Source of the DNA: Oleiagrimonas soli
GTDB lineage: Bacteria; Pseudomonadota; Gammaproteobacteria; Xanthomonadales; Rhodanobacteraceae
Assembly: GCF_000761445.1 (NCBI RefSeq)
Contig: NZ_KN196471.1
Span: 177,554 to 241,553, forward strand
Direction: 5' to 3'
Length of the DNA stretch: 64,000 bases
The translations under genes and the position numbers were made by a program. Under the pieces are notes generated by a model. That model saw only the letters and a list, made by a program, of their open reading frames with translations, did not search any database and had not been told where the DNA came from. This document shows, piece by piece, positions 49,148 through 57,233 of the stretch. The first letter of the stretch is position 1. Every line of letters begins with the position of its first letter.

Positions 49148-51097
49148 TTACTGGATCGCCTTCAGCGTGCGCTTGAGCGGCGTCAGCACTTCCGACAGGT
49201 AATCCGGACGACCCTTGATGCGCTCCAGATGCGGGTACTGCAGACCGCCGTGGTAGTTGATCTCGACGGTCTTGTACTCGTTGAAGTTCTTGACCAGCAG
49301 CTTGATCGGCGCCTTGCTGTCGGCCGCCTGCTTGATGGCGTGCTTGAGCGCGTCGATGCTGAAGTCCTTGCCGTCGACCGCGACGATGGTCATCGCCGGC
49401 GACAGGCCCGCATTGAACGCCGGGCCGTCCCACAGCACGTCGCGCATCTCGCCCTTGCTGTTGACGTAGATGCCCAGCGAGTAGGTCAGGTCGGCCATGT
49501 GGTAGTGGCTTTCCAGCGCCTTCACCGCATCGCTCGGCTCGTGCGTGTAGACCAGCTTCCAACCCTCGGCCTCGAACGCCTCGGACAGGTTTACGTGACC
49601 GGTCAGACGCTTGTCGAGGAAGGACTTCCAGTCGTACGGCGCGACCTTGTTGAGCGCGCTGACGATGTCGTCGAAGGTGTAGGTGTTGATGTCCCACGCA
49701 CCCGGATCGACGCCGAAGAAGTCACGCGCGAAGTTGTTGAGGTTGCGCTTGTTGCGGGTCAAGTCGCGGATCTTCGCGTCCACCGCCATCCAGATCAGCT
49801 GACCGCCGGAGTAGTAGTCCTCGCTCATCTGGTAGTTGCGGTACGGCAGCGGTGCGCGCTGCGCGATGGTCGGATCGTTGGTGGTGTCGAGAATGTTGCG
49901 CCACTTCATGCCCGGACGACCGCGGTCGTAGCGGGCGCCGACGGCGGCCAGCATCTCCATCGCCTGCTGCTTGTCCCACAGGCCCGAACGCGCGGCCATC
50001 ACGTAGCCGCTGTACTGGGTGAAGCCCTCGTAGACCCACAGACCGTGATCGCGCTTGGGCACGTTGAAGTTCGGCGTCCACAAGCGCGCCGGGCGACGGT
50101 ACTTGCCGTCCCACGAGTGGTTGAACTCGTGCGCCAGCAGGTCGCGACGCGCCCAGCTCTGTTTCCACTTGGTGAAGTAGTTCGGCGAGGTGCCGTTCTC
50201 GCTGGAACGGTGATGTTCCAGGCCGATGCCGCTCATCTTCTTGCTCAGCGCGAGCAGGAAGTCGTAGTGGTTGAAGTGGAAGGTGCCGTACTGGCGCTCC
50301 ATCTGCACCACCAGGTCGCGATGCTTCTGGATCGCTTCCTTGCTGGCATCCAGGTCCTGCGGCTGGTCGGCGAACACGTTCAGGTGCACCGGCACCTTGC
50401 CGCCCGGGTTCAGATCGAAACGCTTGTAGTACTTGCCGGCGAACATCGGCGAGTCGACCAGGTTCTCGAAGTCGATCGGCTTGAACTCGATCTTGTTGCC
50501 GGACTGGCTGGCCGTTTCCAGCGCCGTGGCGAACTTGAAGTCCTGCGGCAGCGTCACGCTGGCCTGCACGGTGATGTCGCGATTGAAGTAACCGGCCGGA
50601 TACAGCGCGACCGTGTTCCACTGCAGGTTCAGCATCTCCGGCGTCATCACCACGCGGCCCTGGCTGCGGTCCTGCGGCGAGAGGTACTTGAACTGCACGT
50701 CCAGCGAGGTCACGCCCTGCGGCACGTCGACGTGGAAGGCGTAGACGTTGGCCGGATCGCGCGTCCACTCCAGCACCTTGCCGTTGGCCTTGATGACCAG
50801 ACCGGCGAACTTGTCGATCGGGCCGGTCGGCGAATGGTTGCCGGGAATCCACGCCGGATAGAGCAGCGTGAACGGACCGGTGCTGACCGGGATGGTCTCG
50901 TGCACGTCGAAGATGCGGTGCGCCAGGTCGGTCGCGTCCACATGCAGCTGGATGGTGCCGGGATAGGCGATGTCGCGCGGGGCCGGAATGGTAAATTCAT
51001 TGGCCGCCGGCTGCGGGCCGGCGCTGGCATATGCGGGCAGGCCAGTCAGACCGACGGTAGCCGCCAGCACAGCCGCGGCGATGAAACGGATTTTCAC
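49148..51097 (-). CDS. M61-family glycyl aminopeptidase, copy 1
   Basis: 649-residue secreted metallopeptidase. A signal peptide (MKIRFIAAAVLAATVGLTGL, ending near AYASA) precedes an N-terminal beta domain. The catalytic domain carries HEFNHSW near residue 340 as the HEXXH zinc site with WVYEGFTQYSGYV after it (third ligand Glu), and a PDZ-like C-terminal domain lies near 535-620. M61 enzymes release N-terminal Gly and Ala from peptides. Start is GTG 51095-51097, with AGGAGG upstream. It sits 67 bp behind a paralogue, so tandem duplication and a shared transcript are likely. Confidence 0.92.
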   Translation of the reverse strand: MKIRFIAAAVLAATVGLTGLPAYASAGPQPAANEFTIPAPRDIAYPGTIQLHVDATDLAHRIFDVHETIPVSTGPFTLLYPAWIPGNHSPTGPIDKFAGLVIKANGKVLEWTRDPANVYAFHVDVPQGVTSLDVQFKYLSPQDRSQGRVVMTPEMLNLQWNTVALYPAGYFNRDITVQASVTLPQDFKFATALETASQSGNKIEFKPIDFENLVDSPMFAGKYYKRFDLNPGGKVPVHLNVFADQPQDLDASKEAIQKHRDLVVQMERQYGTFHFNHYDFLLALSKKMSGIGLEHHRSSENGTSPNYFTKWKQSWARRDLLAHEFNHSWDGKYRRPARLWTPNFNVPKRDHGLWVYEGFTQYSGYVMAARSGLWDKQQAMEMLAAVGARYDRGRPGMKWRNILDTTNDPTIAQRAPLPYRNYQMSEDYYSGGQLIWMAVDAKIRDLTRNKRNLNNFARDFFGVDPGAWDINTYTFDDIVSALNKVAPYDWKSFLDKRLTGHVNLSEAFEAEGWKLVYTHEPSDAVKALESHYHMADLTYSLGIYVNSKGEMRDVLWDGPAFNAGLSPAMTIVAVDGKDFSIDALKHAIKQAADSKAPIKLLVKNFNEYKTVEINYHGGLQYPHLERIKGRPDYLSEVLTPLKRTLKAIQ

Positions 51098-51164
51098 GAG
51101 AGAGCCTCCTGTACCTCGGAGTGGAACGCCCGCGCCGTTCGTGACGACGCGGGCGTGGGGATGC

Positions 51165-53105
51165 TTACTTGCGCGCCTTGAGAATCTTGTCGAGACGATC
51201 CGGCGTGCCCTTCACGCGTTCGAGATGCGCGTAGCGCAGACCGCCGTGATAGTCGATGTCGATGGTGCGGTACTGGTCGATGTTCTTGACCAGCAGCTGG
51301 ATCGGCGCCTTGCCGGTCTTGGCGGCGGTCACGGCGCGCTTCAGGTCGCCGCTATCGAAGTCCTTGCCGTCGACGGCGACCACGGTCATGCCCGGCACCA
51401 GACCCGCCTTGTAGGCCGGGCCGTTCCACTGCACGTCGTAGACATGGCCGCTGTCGGACACCGCGAAGCCGGCCGAGTACGACAGATCCAGGCCGCGGCT
51501 GATGCTCGACGTGGCCTTCTCCAGCGCCGACGGCTGATCGGTGTAGACCAGCTTCCAGCCGCCGCGCTCCAGGCCGGTCTCCGGCAGCTTGTCGCCGGTG
51601 TAGTCCAGACGCGTGCGCAGGAACGCGTTCCAGTCGAACGGCTGCACCTTGTTCAGCGCGTCGACGACGTCCTGATAGGTGTAGGTGCGGGTCACGTAGC
51701 TGCCGTTGTCCATGCCGTAGAACAGATGCGCGAAATCATCCAGCGACTTGCGGCCGTGGCTGAGCTCGCGGATCTTGGTGTCCACGTCCAGCCACAGCAG
51801 CTGGCCTTCCGGATAGAAGTCGGTGCGACGACGCCAGTTGCTCCAGCCGCTGGGGCCGGCGTAGGTCAGCGGCGCGGCATCGGCGGTGTCCTGCAGCGAA
51901 CGCCATTCGCGACCGGTGCGGTGCGCCATCGAGGCGGCGATGGCGGCGATGGCGTCGTGGTACTGGTCCGGCGTCCACAGACCCGAACGCGTGGTCAGCA
52001 CGCCGGCCCAGTAGTCGGTCAGGCCCTCGTACACCCACAGCAGGTCGTCGCGCTTGACCATGTTGAAGTTCGGCGTCCACAGATCGTACGGACGACGGAA
52101 CTTGCCGTTCCACGAATGCACCCATTCGTGCGGCATCAGCGTCGCCGCGCGCAGGTACATGGCGTTGTCGGTGAGGTAGTTGCTGGGCAGACGGTCGTCG
52201 CTGGACTGGTGGTGCTCCAGACCGAAGTGGTCGACCTGGTCGGACACCGTCAGCAGGAAGTCGTAGTGCTCGTAGTGATGGCTGCCGAACAGCGCCAGGA
52301 TCTGCTTGACCAGATTGCGGTGATCGTCGATCTGCTTCTTGGTGATCTTCACGCTGGCGGCGTCGTCGCCGGCGATGTTCAGGTGCACCGGCACCTTCGC
52401 ACCCGGCGCCAGATCGACGCGCGTGAAGTACTTGCCGGCGAGCAGCGGCGAATCGACGAAGTTGTTGAAGCTGACCGGCTTGAAGGTGACTTCATCGCCG
52501 GACTGGCTGGCCACGCGCAGCGCGCTGGCGAACTTCCAGCCCGTCGGCAGCTTCACCGTCGGCTGGATCATCACCTGTCGCGAGTAGTAGCCGGCCGGAT
52601 AGAACGCCACCTGGTTGAACTCGATGTCGGCCAGGTCGTTGCTGGTCGACGGACCGGCGCCGAACTGGCCGCCGTTGCCCGGCGACAGGAACTGGAAGCT
52701 CAGCTCCAGCGCCTTCACGCCCTCGGGCACCTTCAGGTGCAGCGTGTACATGTCGGCCAGGTCGCGACGCCACGGCAACTGCTTGCCGTTGGCCTTGATG
52801 ATGAGGCCGGCGATGTTGTTGATCGGTCCGGTCGGCGCGTGTTCGCCAGGAATCCACTTCGGGTAGTACAGCGTGAAGTCGCCCGACTGCGCGACGGGAA
52901 TGGTCTCGCGCACGTCGAAGATGCGCTCCGGCGCGCGGGTCATGTCCACATGCACACTGAGGGTGCCGCCCGGATACGGATGATCGCTGGGATGCTTGTG
53001 ATGCAGCGGAGCGACGGGCGCCTCCTGGGCGAAGGAGACGGGTGCGGCCAGCGCGGCGGACACGGCCAGCGCGGCCAGAAGCGGACGGAACGATACGGAT
53101 GACAT
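51165..53105 (-). CDS. M61-family glycyl aminopeptidase, copy 2
   Basis: 646-residue paralogue of the downstream gene with the same layout: signal peptide (MSSVSFRPLLAALAVSAALA, ending near VSFAQ), beta domain, catalytic domain with HEWVHSWNGK near residue 325 and LLWVYEGLTDYWAG, and a C-terminal PDZ-like domain (MTVVAVDGKDF). The residues around the zinc site differ (HEWVH against HEFNH), suggesting different specificity. Periplasmic or secreted peptide degradation is the expected role. ATG 53103-53105 gives a proper signal peptide. Confidence 0.92.
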   Translation of the reverse strand: MSSVSFRPLLAALAVSAALAAPVSFAQEAPVAPLHHKHPSDHPYPGGTLSVHVDMTRAPERIFDVRETIPVAQSGDFTLYYPKWIPGEHAPTGPINNIAGLIIKANGKQLPWRRDLADMYTLHLKVPEGVKALELSFQFLSPGNGGQFGAGPSTSNDLADIEFNQVAFYPAGYYSRQVMIQPTVKLPTGWKFASALRVASQSGDEVTFKPVSFNNFVDSPLLAGKYFTRVDLAPGAKVPVHLNIAGDDAASVKITKKQIDDHRNLVKQILALFGSHHYEHYDFLLTVSDQVDHFGLEHHQSSDDRLPSNYLTDNAMYLRAATLMPHEWVHSWNGKFRRPYDLWTPNFNMVKRDDLLWVYEGLTDYWAGVLTTRSGLWTPDQYHDAIAAIAASMAHRTGREWRSLQDTADAAPLTYAGPSGWSNWRRRTDFYPEGQLLWLDVDTKIRELSHGRKSLDDFAHLFYGMDNGSYVTRTYTYQDVVDALNKVQPFDWNAFLRTRLDYTGDKLPETGLERGGWKLVYTDQPSALEKATSSISRGLDLSYSAGFAVSDSGHVYDVQWNGPAYKAGLVPGMTVVAVDGKDFDSGDLKRAVTAAKTGKAPIQLLVKNIDQYRTIDIDYHGGLRYAHLERVKGTPDRLDKILKARK

Positions 53106-53299
53106 ACGGACTCCCGGAATGACGGCGACGCGGTCACGCGGGCTGCGCTGCCGAAGGATGATGCGGATAACGCGTCCGTCGCATCGCGTGTGCGAACGGC
53201 GGACGATCCCGCCATCCTAGAGCAGGCATGCGGCCTCCCCCGCATGCCAAAGGTCATGCCGGAACGCACCGGCATGCGGCAGAACGCCACCCCGGGCAC

Positions 53300-53335
53300 G
53301 AAAACGCCCGCTGTCGCACGGGGCGACAGCGGGCG
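53300..53335 (-). terminator. Terminator of the APC permease gene
   Basis: Perfect inverted repeat CGCCCGCTGTCGC / GCGACAGCGGGCG with a short loop and a T-run (AAAA on the plus strand) on the minus-strand 3' side, about 22 bp after the stop. Confidence 0.85.
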
Positions 53336-53357
53336 CGGAACCCAGGCGCTTCCGGGC

Positions 53358-54908
53358 TTACTCGCCCCGGTTCTGGGCCTCGACCTTGCTGTGCCTCATG
53401 CCGTAGGCAAGGTAGATCGCCAGGCCGATCGCCATCCAGATCACGAAACGCCAGATGGTGATGATGTCCAGGCCGCCGATCGGGTGGTACTGACCGTTCT
53501 CGAACCACGGCCAGCCGATGATCAGGAACAGCGAGAACAGAATGCCCAGCGGCGCCAGTACCCAGATGGCCGGGGTGCGGAAGCGTCGCTCCAGCTCCGG
53601 CCTGCGGATGCGCAGGATCAGCACCGAGGCGCAGATCAGGATGAACGCCGACAGCGTGCCGATGTTGACCAGCTCGGCCAGCTCGCGGATCGGCAGGAAG
53701 CCGGCCGCCAGCGCGGTGAAGATGCCCAGCACCATGGTCGGACGGTACGGTGTGCCGTACTTCGGATGGCTCTTGGCGAACCAGCCCGGCAACAGGCCGT
53801 CGCGCGACAGCGCGAACCAGATGCGCGCCGCGCCCAGCATGAAGGCGAACACCACGCTGGCGATGCCGCAGACCGCGGCGATGTCGATGATGGCGCTGAT
53901 CCAGTGCAGATCGCGCGCGGCAAACACCGCGCTGACCGGGGCCTGGCTGGCCAGGATCATCTGGTCGCAGTGGCCGGCGGCCTGGCTCGGATCGACGCAG
54001 CCGTTGTACGGCACCATGCCGGTCAGCACCAGCGAGATGGCCAGGTACATCAGCATCGAGATGCCCAGGGAGGCGAGCACCGCCAGCGGCAGATCGCGCT
54101 GCGGATTCTTCGACTCCTCGGCCGCCGTGGTCAGCGTGTCGTAACCGAACACCGCGAAGAACACGATGCTCGACGCCGCCAGCACGCCGTTCATGCCGTA
54201 GCGGGTGCCGCCGGTGGCGGCCGCGTCATGCACCAAGTCCGGAATGAACGGCGTCCAGTTCGAGGTGTGCACGTAGAACGCGCCGGCGACGATGACGATG
54301 CCGACGCCGATCACCTTCATCGACACCACGATGGTGTTGAAGCGCGCGCCGATCTCGGTGCGCATGATCTGGATCCAGGCCATGCCCAGCGCCACGGCGA
54401 CGGCGATGATGTTGACCACACGGCCGCTGTCCGGATGCGCCGGGTCGTAGGCGCCCTGCAGCCAGATCGGCAGATGCAGACCGGTGACGTCGGCGATCAG
54501 CGATTGCAGGTAGTTGGACGTGCCTGCCGCGACCACGCCGACGATCAGCGCGTACTCGACCAGCAAGTCCCAGCCGATGATCCAGGCCGGCAGTTCGCCC
54601 AGCACGGCGTAGCCGTAGGTGTAGGCGCTGCCGGTAACCGGAATCATGCCGGCGAACTCGGCGTAGGAAAGCGCCGCGCAGGCGCTGCCGATACCGGCAA
54701 CGAGGAAGCTGATGACGACCGCCGGACCGGCGTTGAGCGCGGCCTCGTGCGGCGCCAGCACGAACACGCCGACGCCGACGATGGCGCCGATGCCGATCGC
54801 GGTCAGCTGCCACACGCCCATGGTGCGGCGGAAATCGGTGCTTGCACCGGCGTCGGATTGCAACTGTTCGACGGATTTGCGTCGGATCAGTTTGGACCAG
54901 AATCCCAT
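53358..54908 (-). CDS. APC-family amino acid permease
   Basis: 516-residue transporter with about 12-14 transmembrane helices. The first helix holds the family loop AIGIGAIVGVGVFVLAPHEA near residue 38, and VVISFLVAGIGSACAALSYA with SYAEFAGMIPVTGSAYTYGY follow as in cationic and broad-range amino acid permeases. A cytoplasmic N-terminus of about 30 residues precedes. ATG 54906-54908 is chosen because AAGGGG lies just upstream. It is likely secondary uptake of amino acids, in keeping with the neighbouring M61 peptidases that release them; substrate unknown. Confidence 0.9.
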   Translation of the reverse strand: MGFWSKLIRRKSVEQLQSDAGASTDFRRTMGVWQLTAIGIGAIVGVGVFVLAPHEAALNAGPAVVISFLVAGIGSACAALSYAEFAGMIPVTGSAYTYGYAVLGELPAWIIGWDLLVEYALIVGVVAAGTSNYLQSLIADVTGLHLPIWLQGAYDPAHPDSGRVVNIIAVAVALGMAWIQIMRTEIGARFNTIVVSMKVIGVGIVIVAGAFYVHTSNWTPFIPDLVHDAAATGGTRYGMNGVLAASSIVFFAVFGYDTLTTAAEESKNPQRDLPLAVLASLGISMLMYLAISLVLTGMVPYNGCVDPSQAAGHCDQMILASQAPVSAVFAARDLHWISAIIDIAAVCGIASVVFAFMLGAARIWFALSRDGLLPGWFAKSHPKYGTPYRPTMVLGIFTALAAGFLPIRELAELVNIGTLSAFILICASVLILRIRRPELERRFRTPAIWVLAPLGILFSLFLIIGWPWFENGQYHPIGGLDIITIWRFVIWMAIGLAIYLAYGMRHSKVEAQNRGE

Positions 54909-55260
54909 GCATGACCCCTTGGATTGAGATGGTTGTGGATGCGGAATGCAGCATGGCGGGGCAACAACGACAGCCTCGCGCCACGGATACACGGTGCCAA
55001 GATGCGCCAGCGGCGCGCTCCCTTCGTCGGTGCAACCGGAACCGTACGCCAGGCGCTACGGTACCCCCTACATGATGCGGATCGAGCCGGCACCGGACTC
55101 GATCCGACATGTTGCGCGAGCATTGTTCACGCAACACGACCCGAGACGCTTCTCGGACCCTCTTTGTTGCACAGCAGTACACAAACATACCAGAGTCGTG
55201 TCGGCATTGCTGAACGACGCTTGACGCCTCGCCGCACGTAACATCCGGAAAAACGTCGGA
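54909..55260. other. Intergenic region upstream of the APC permease gene
   Basis: About 350 bp with no gene. It should hold the permease promoter. A small perfect hairpin CCGAGA-CGCT-TCTCGG lies at 55141-55156; its role is unclear. Confidence 0.4.
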
Positions 55261-55281
55261 AAACCCCGCGCTCGCGGGCTT
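55261..55281 (-). terminator. Terminator of the TonB receptor/ether-lipid operon
   Basis: On the minus strand CCCGCG-AG-CGCGGG followed by GTTTT, directly after the stop of the AGMO-like gene. Confidence 0.75.
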
Positions 55282-56535
55282 TCAGGCCGTCGAAGCCGTC
55301 GCCGTGCCGGTCGAACGACGCGCCCCCAGCAGCAACATCACGCTCAACGCCGCCAGAACCGCGACCACGCCCTGCACCGCGACCGGCAACGGCGCGCCGA
55401 ACCAGCGCCCCACCGCGAGTACCGTCGCCGCCGTGGCCAGCACGCGCACGATTTCCGCGATGCGCGCCCAGCCTCGTCCTTCCAGCGCCAACCCCAGCAG
55501 CGTCAGCGCCATCGCCATGTAGCCGAAATACGCCAGCAGCCAGGGCCACGGCATGTGCGCCTGCGCCATCAGGAAATGCAGCGCCATCCCCAACAGCAGC
55601 AGGAACTGCAGCGCGCCGTAGGTCTTGAGCAGCCCCCCCATCGGCGGATCGTAGATCGCCCGGTTCATGTCGAACGCGGGCTTGGGATAACGCGCCGCCA
55701 CATCGGCCGGTCGCCAGCCCGGTCGTCGCAGCCAGATCTGCAGGCGGTCGCGCCAGCGGCGCGCGCGCGACGCGTCGAGCAGCGTGGCCCAGTACACCTC
55801 GGCGTTGGCCCACAGCGGATTCCAGCTGCGCAGCGGCGAACGCGTGCCGTAGCGCGGCGGGTCCTCGGCCCGTTCCGGCTGGAAAGTGCCGAACAGGCGA
55901 TCCCACAGGATCAGGATGCCGCCGTAGTTGCGGTCCACGTAGCGGTCGTTGACGGCGTGATGCACGCGATGGTTCGACGGCGAGGCGAACACCCGGTCGA
56001 ACCAGCCCAGACGCCCCACCTCTTCGGTGTGGATCCAGAACTGGTACAGCAAGTCGATCAGCGCCACCACCGCGAACACCTCGACCGGCACCCCGGCCAC
56101 CGCCAGCGGCAGATAAAACACCCAGCCCAGCAACGCGCCGCTGCTGGTCTGACGCAGCGCGGTGCTGAGGTTGTAGCACTCGCTCTGGTGATGGACCACG
56201 TGCGCGGCCCACAGCACGTTGACCTCGTGCCCCATGCGGTGCAGCCAGTAGTAGCAGAAGTCGTAAGCGAGCAGCGCCCCGGCCCACACCCACAGGCTGT
56301 CGGCGGGCAAGGCAAACAGCGCCAGATGCGCCACGCACCACGCGTAGATGCCGATGGTCAGCGTCTTGGTGAACACGCCCGTCAGCTGCGACAGGATGCC
56401 CAGCCCGATGCTGTTGATGGCGTCATTGAGCCGGTAGCGCTTGTGCCCGCGCCAGGCGGCCACGGCGGCTTCGACCGCCATCAGCAGGAAGAAGCCGGGA
56501 ATCGCGTACAACATGATGACGGCGGCGGCGTTCAC
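55282..56535 (-). CDS. Fatty-acid hydroxylase superfamily protein, alkylglycerol monooxygenase (AGMO/TMEM195)-like
   Basis: 417-residue membrane di-iron enzyme. The eight-His pattern is present: HRMGHE near residue 108, HVVHHQSE near 120, and SNHRVHH near 195. The surrounding sequence (CYNLSTALRQTSSGALLGW, DLLYQFWIHTEEVGRLGW, RNYGGILILWDRLFGTFQ) fits the alkylglycerol monooxygenase branch, which cleaves the ether bond of alkylglycerol lipids, better than sterol desaturases. A C-terminal region adds several more helices. The start GTG 56533-56535 lies one base after the upstream stop; ATG 56514 is an alternative. In tandem with a lysoplasmalogenase-like gene, pointing to ether-lipid breakdown. 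Confidence 0.82.
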   Translation of the reverse strand: MNAAAVIMLYAIPGFFLLMAVEAAVAAWRGHKRYRLNDAINSIGLGILSQLTGVFTKTLTIGIYAWCVAHLALFALPADSLWVWAGALLAYDFCYYWLHRMGHEVNVLWAAHVVHHQSECYNLSTALRQTSSGALLGWVFYLPLAVAGVPVEVFAVVALIDLLYQFWIHTEEVGRLGWFDRVFASPSNHRVHHAVNDRYVDRNYGGILILWDRLFGTFQPERAEDPPRYGTRSPLRSWNPLWANAEVYWATLLDASRARRWRDRLQIWLRRPGWRPADVAARYPKPAFDMNRAIYDPPMGGLLKTYGALQFLLLLGMALHFLMAQAHMPWPWLLAYFGYMAMALTLLGLALEGRGWARIAEIVRVLATAATVLAVGRWFGAPLPVAVQGVVAVLAALSVMLLLGARRSTGTATASTA

Positions 56536-56536
56536 G

Positions 56537-57229
56537 TCAGGCCTTCGCGGTACGCGCGTCGGCGGCCATCGTCGGCACGCGCACCGAATGGGCGATGCAG
56601 GCGATGGCCGCGTAGTAGGTGCCCAGAATCCACAGAGACGCCAGCGGCAGCGGAGCATGGAAGCGGTTGCATGCCAGCAGTGTATCGCTGAGCAGGAACA
56701 GCGCCGCGCCCGCCGCCGCAAATTTCGCCGCACGTGCGGCCGCGCCCTGCCCGTGGCTGCGGTACGCTCGCCCGAACGCCTGCCCGGCCATCAGGCTGAT
56801 CACGCAGATGTAGAACGCCACCGGCACGCGCAGCGTCGAGGGAATGTCCGGCCACAGCGCCACCGCGACCGCCGCGCCGAGCGCGAGGCACCCCAGCATC
56901 GCCGGCCACCAGGCCGGTCGCTCCATGCCTTGTGCAAAGGCCAGCAGGAACGCCAGGTGCGCCATCAGGAAGCAGCCCAGCCCCGGCAGGAACGCGTTCC
57001 ACGGCGGCAGCAGGCAGATATCGCCGAGCAGGCACCACGCCAGGCCGACTGCGATCGTCGTGCGGTAACAGGACGACAGCGGCGACAACGCCGACCACGC
57101 GCCGATCAGGATCAGCAGCGTGGCCAGTGGCTTGGCCGCCTGATACAGCAGCAGACCGCGCTCGCCCAGCAGCGCGCCGGCGATGGCGGCCGCGGCCACG
57201 GGCGCGATGACGAGCCGCCAGCCTTTCAT
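56537..57229 (-). CDS. YhhN/TMEM86-family protein (lysoplasmalogenase-like)
   Basis: 230-residue protein with about eight transmembrane helices, matching the YhhN family: LYQAAKPLATLLILIGAW near residue 28, GLAWCLLGDICLLPPWNAFL near 62, LLSDTLLACNRF near 180 with the acidic residues expected for the active site. Mammalian TMEM86 members hydrolyse the vinyl-ether bond of lysoplasmalogens. ATG 57227-57229, four bases after the TonB receptor gene; the AGMO-like gene follows one base later. A single operon acting on lipids with ether links is inferred. Confidence 0.85.
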   Translation of the reverse strand: MKGWRLVIAPVAAAAIAGALLGERGLLLYQAAKPLATLLILIGAWSALSPLSSCYRTTIAVGLAWCLLGDICLLPPWNAFLPGLGCFLMAHLAFLLAFAQGMERPAWWPAMLGCLALGAAVAVALWPDIPSTLRVPVAFYICVISLMAGQAFGRAYRSHGQGAAARAAKFAAAGAALFLLSDTLLACNRFHAPLPLASLWILGTYYAAIACIAHSVRVPTMAADARTAKA

Positions 57230-57233
57230 GCGC

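Noticed and set aside
49133..53102. Two long plus-strand frames opposite the M61 genes
   Set aside because: Shadows of the strongly supported M61 genes; His/Arg/Val-rich products with no domain.
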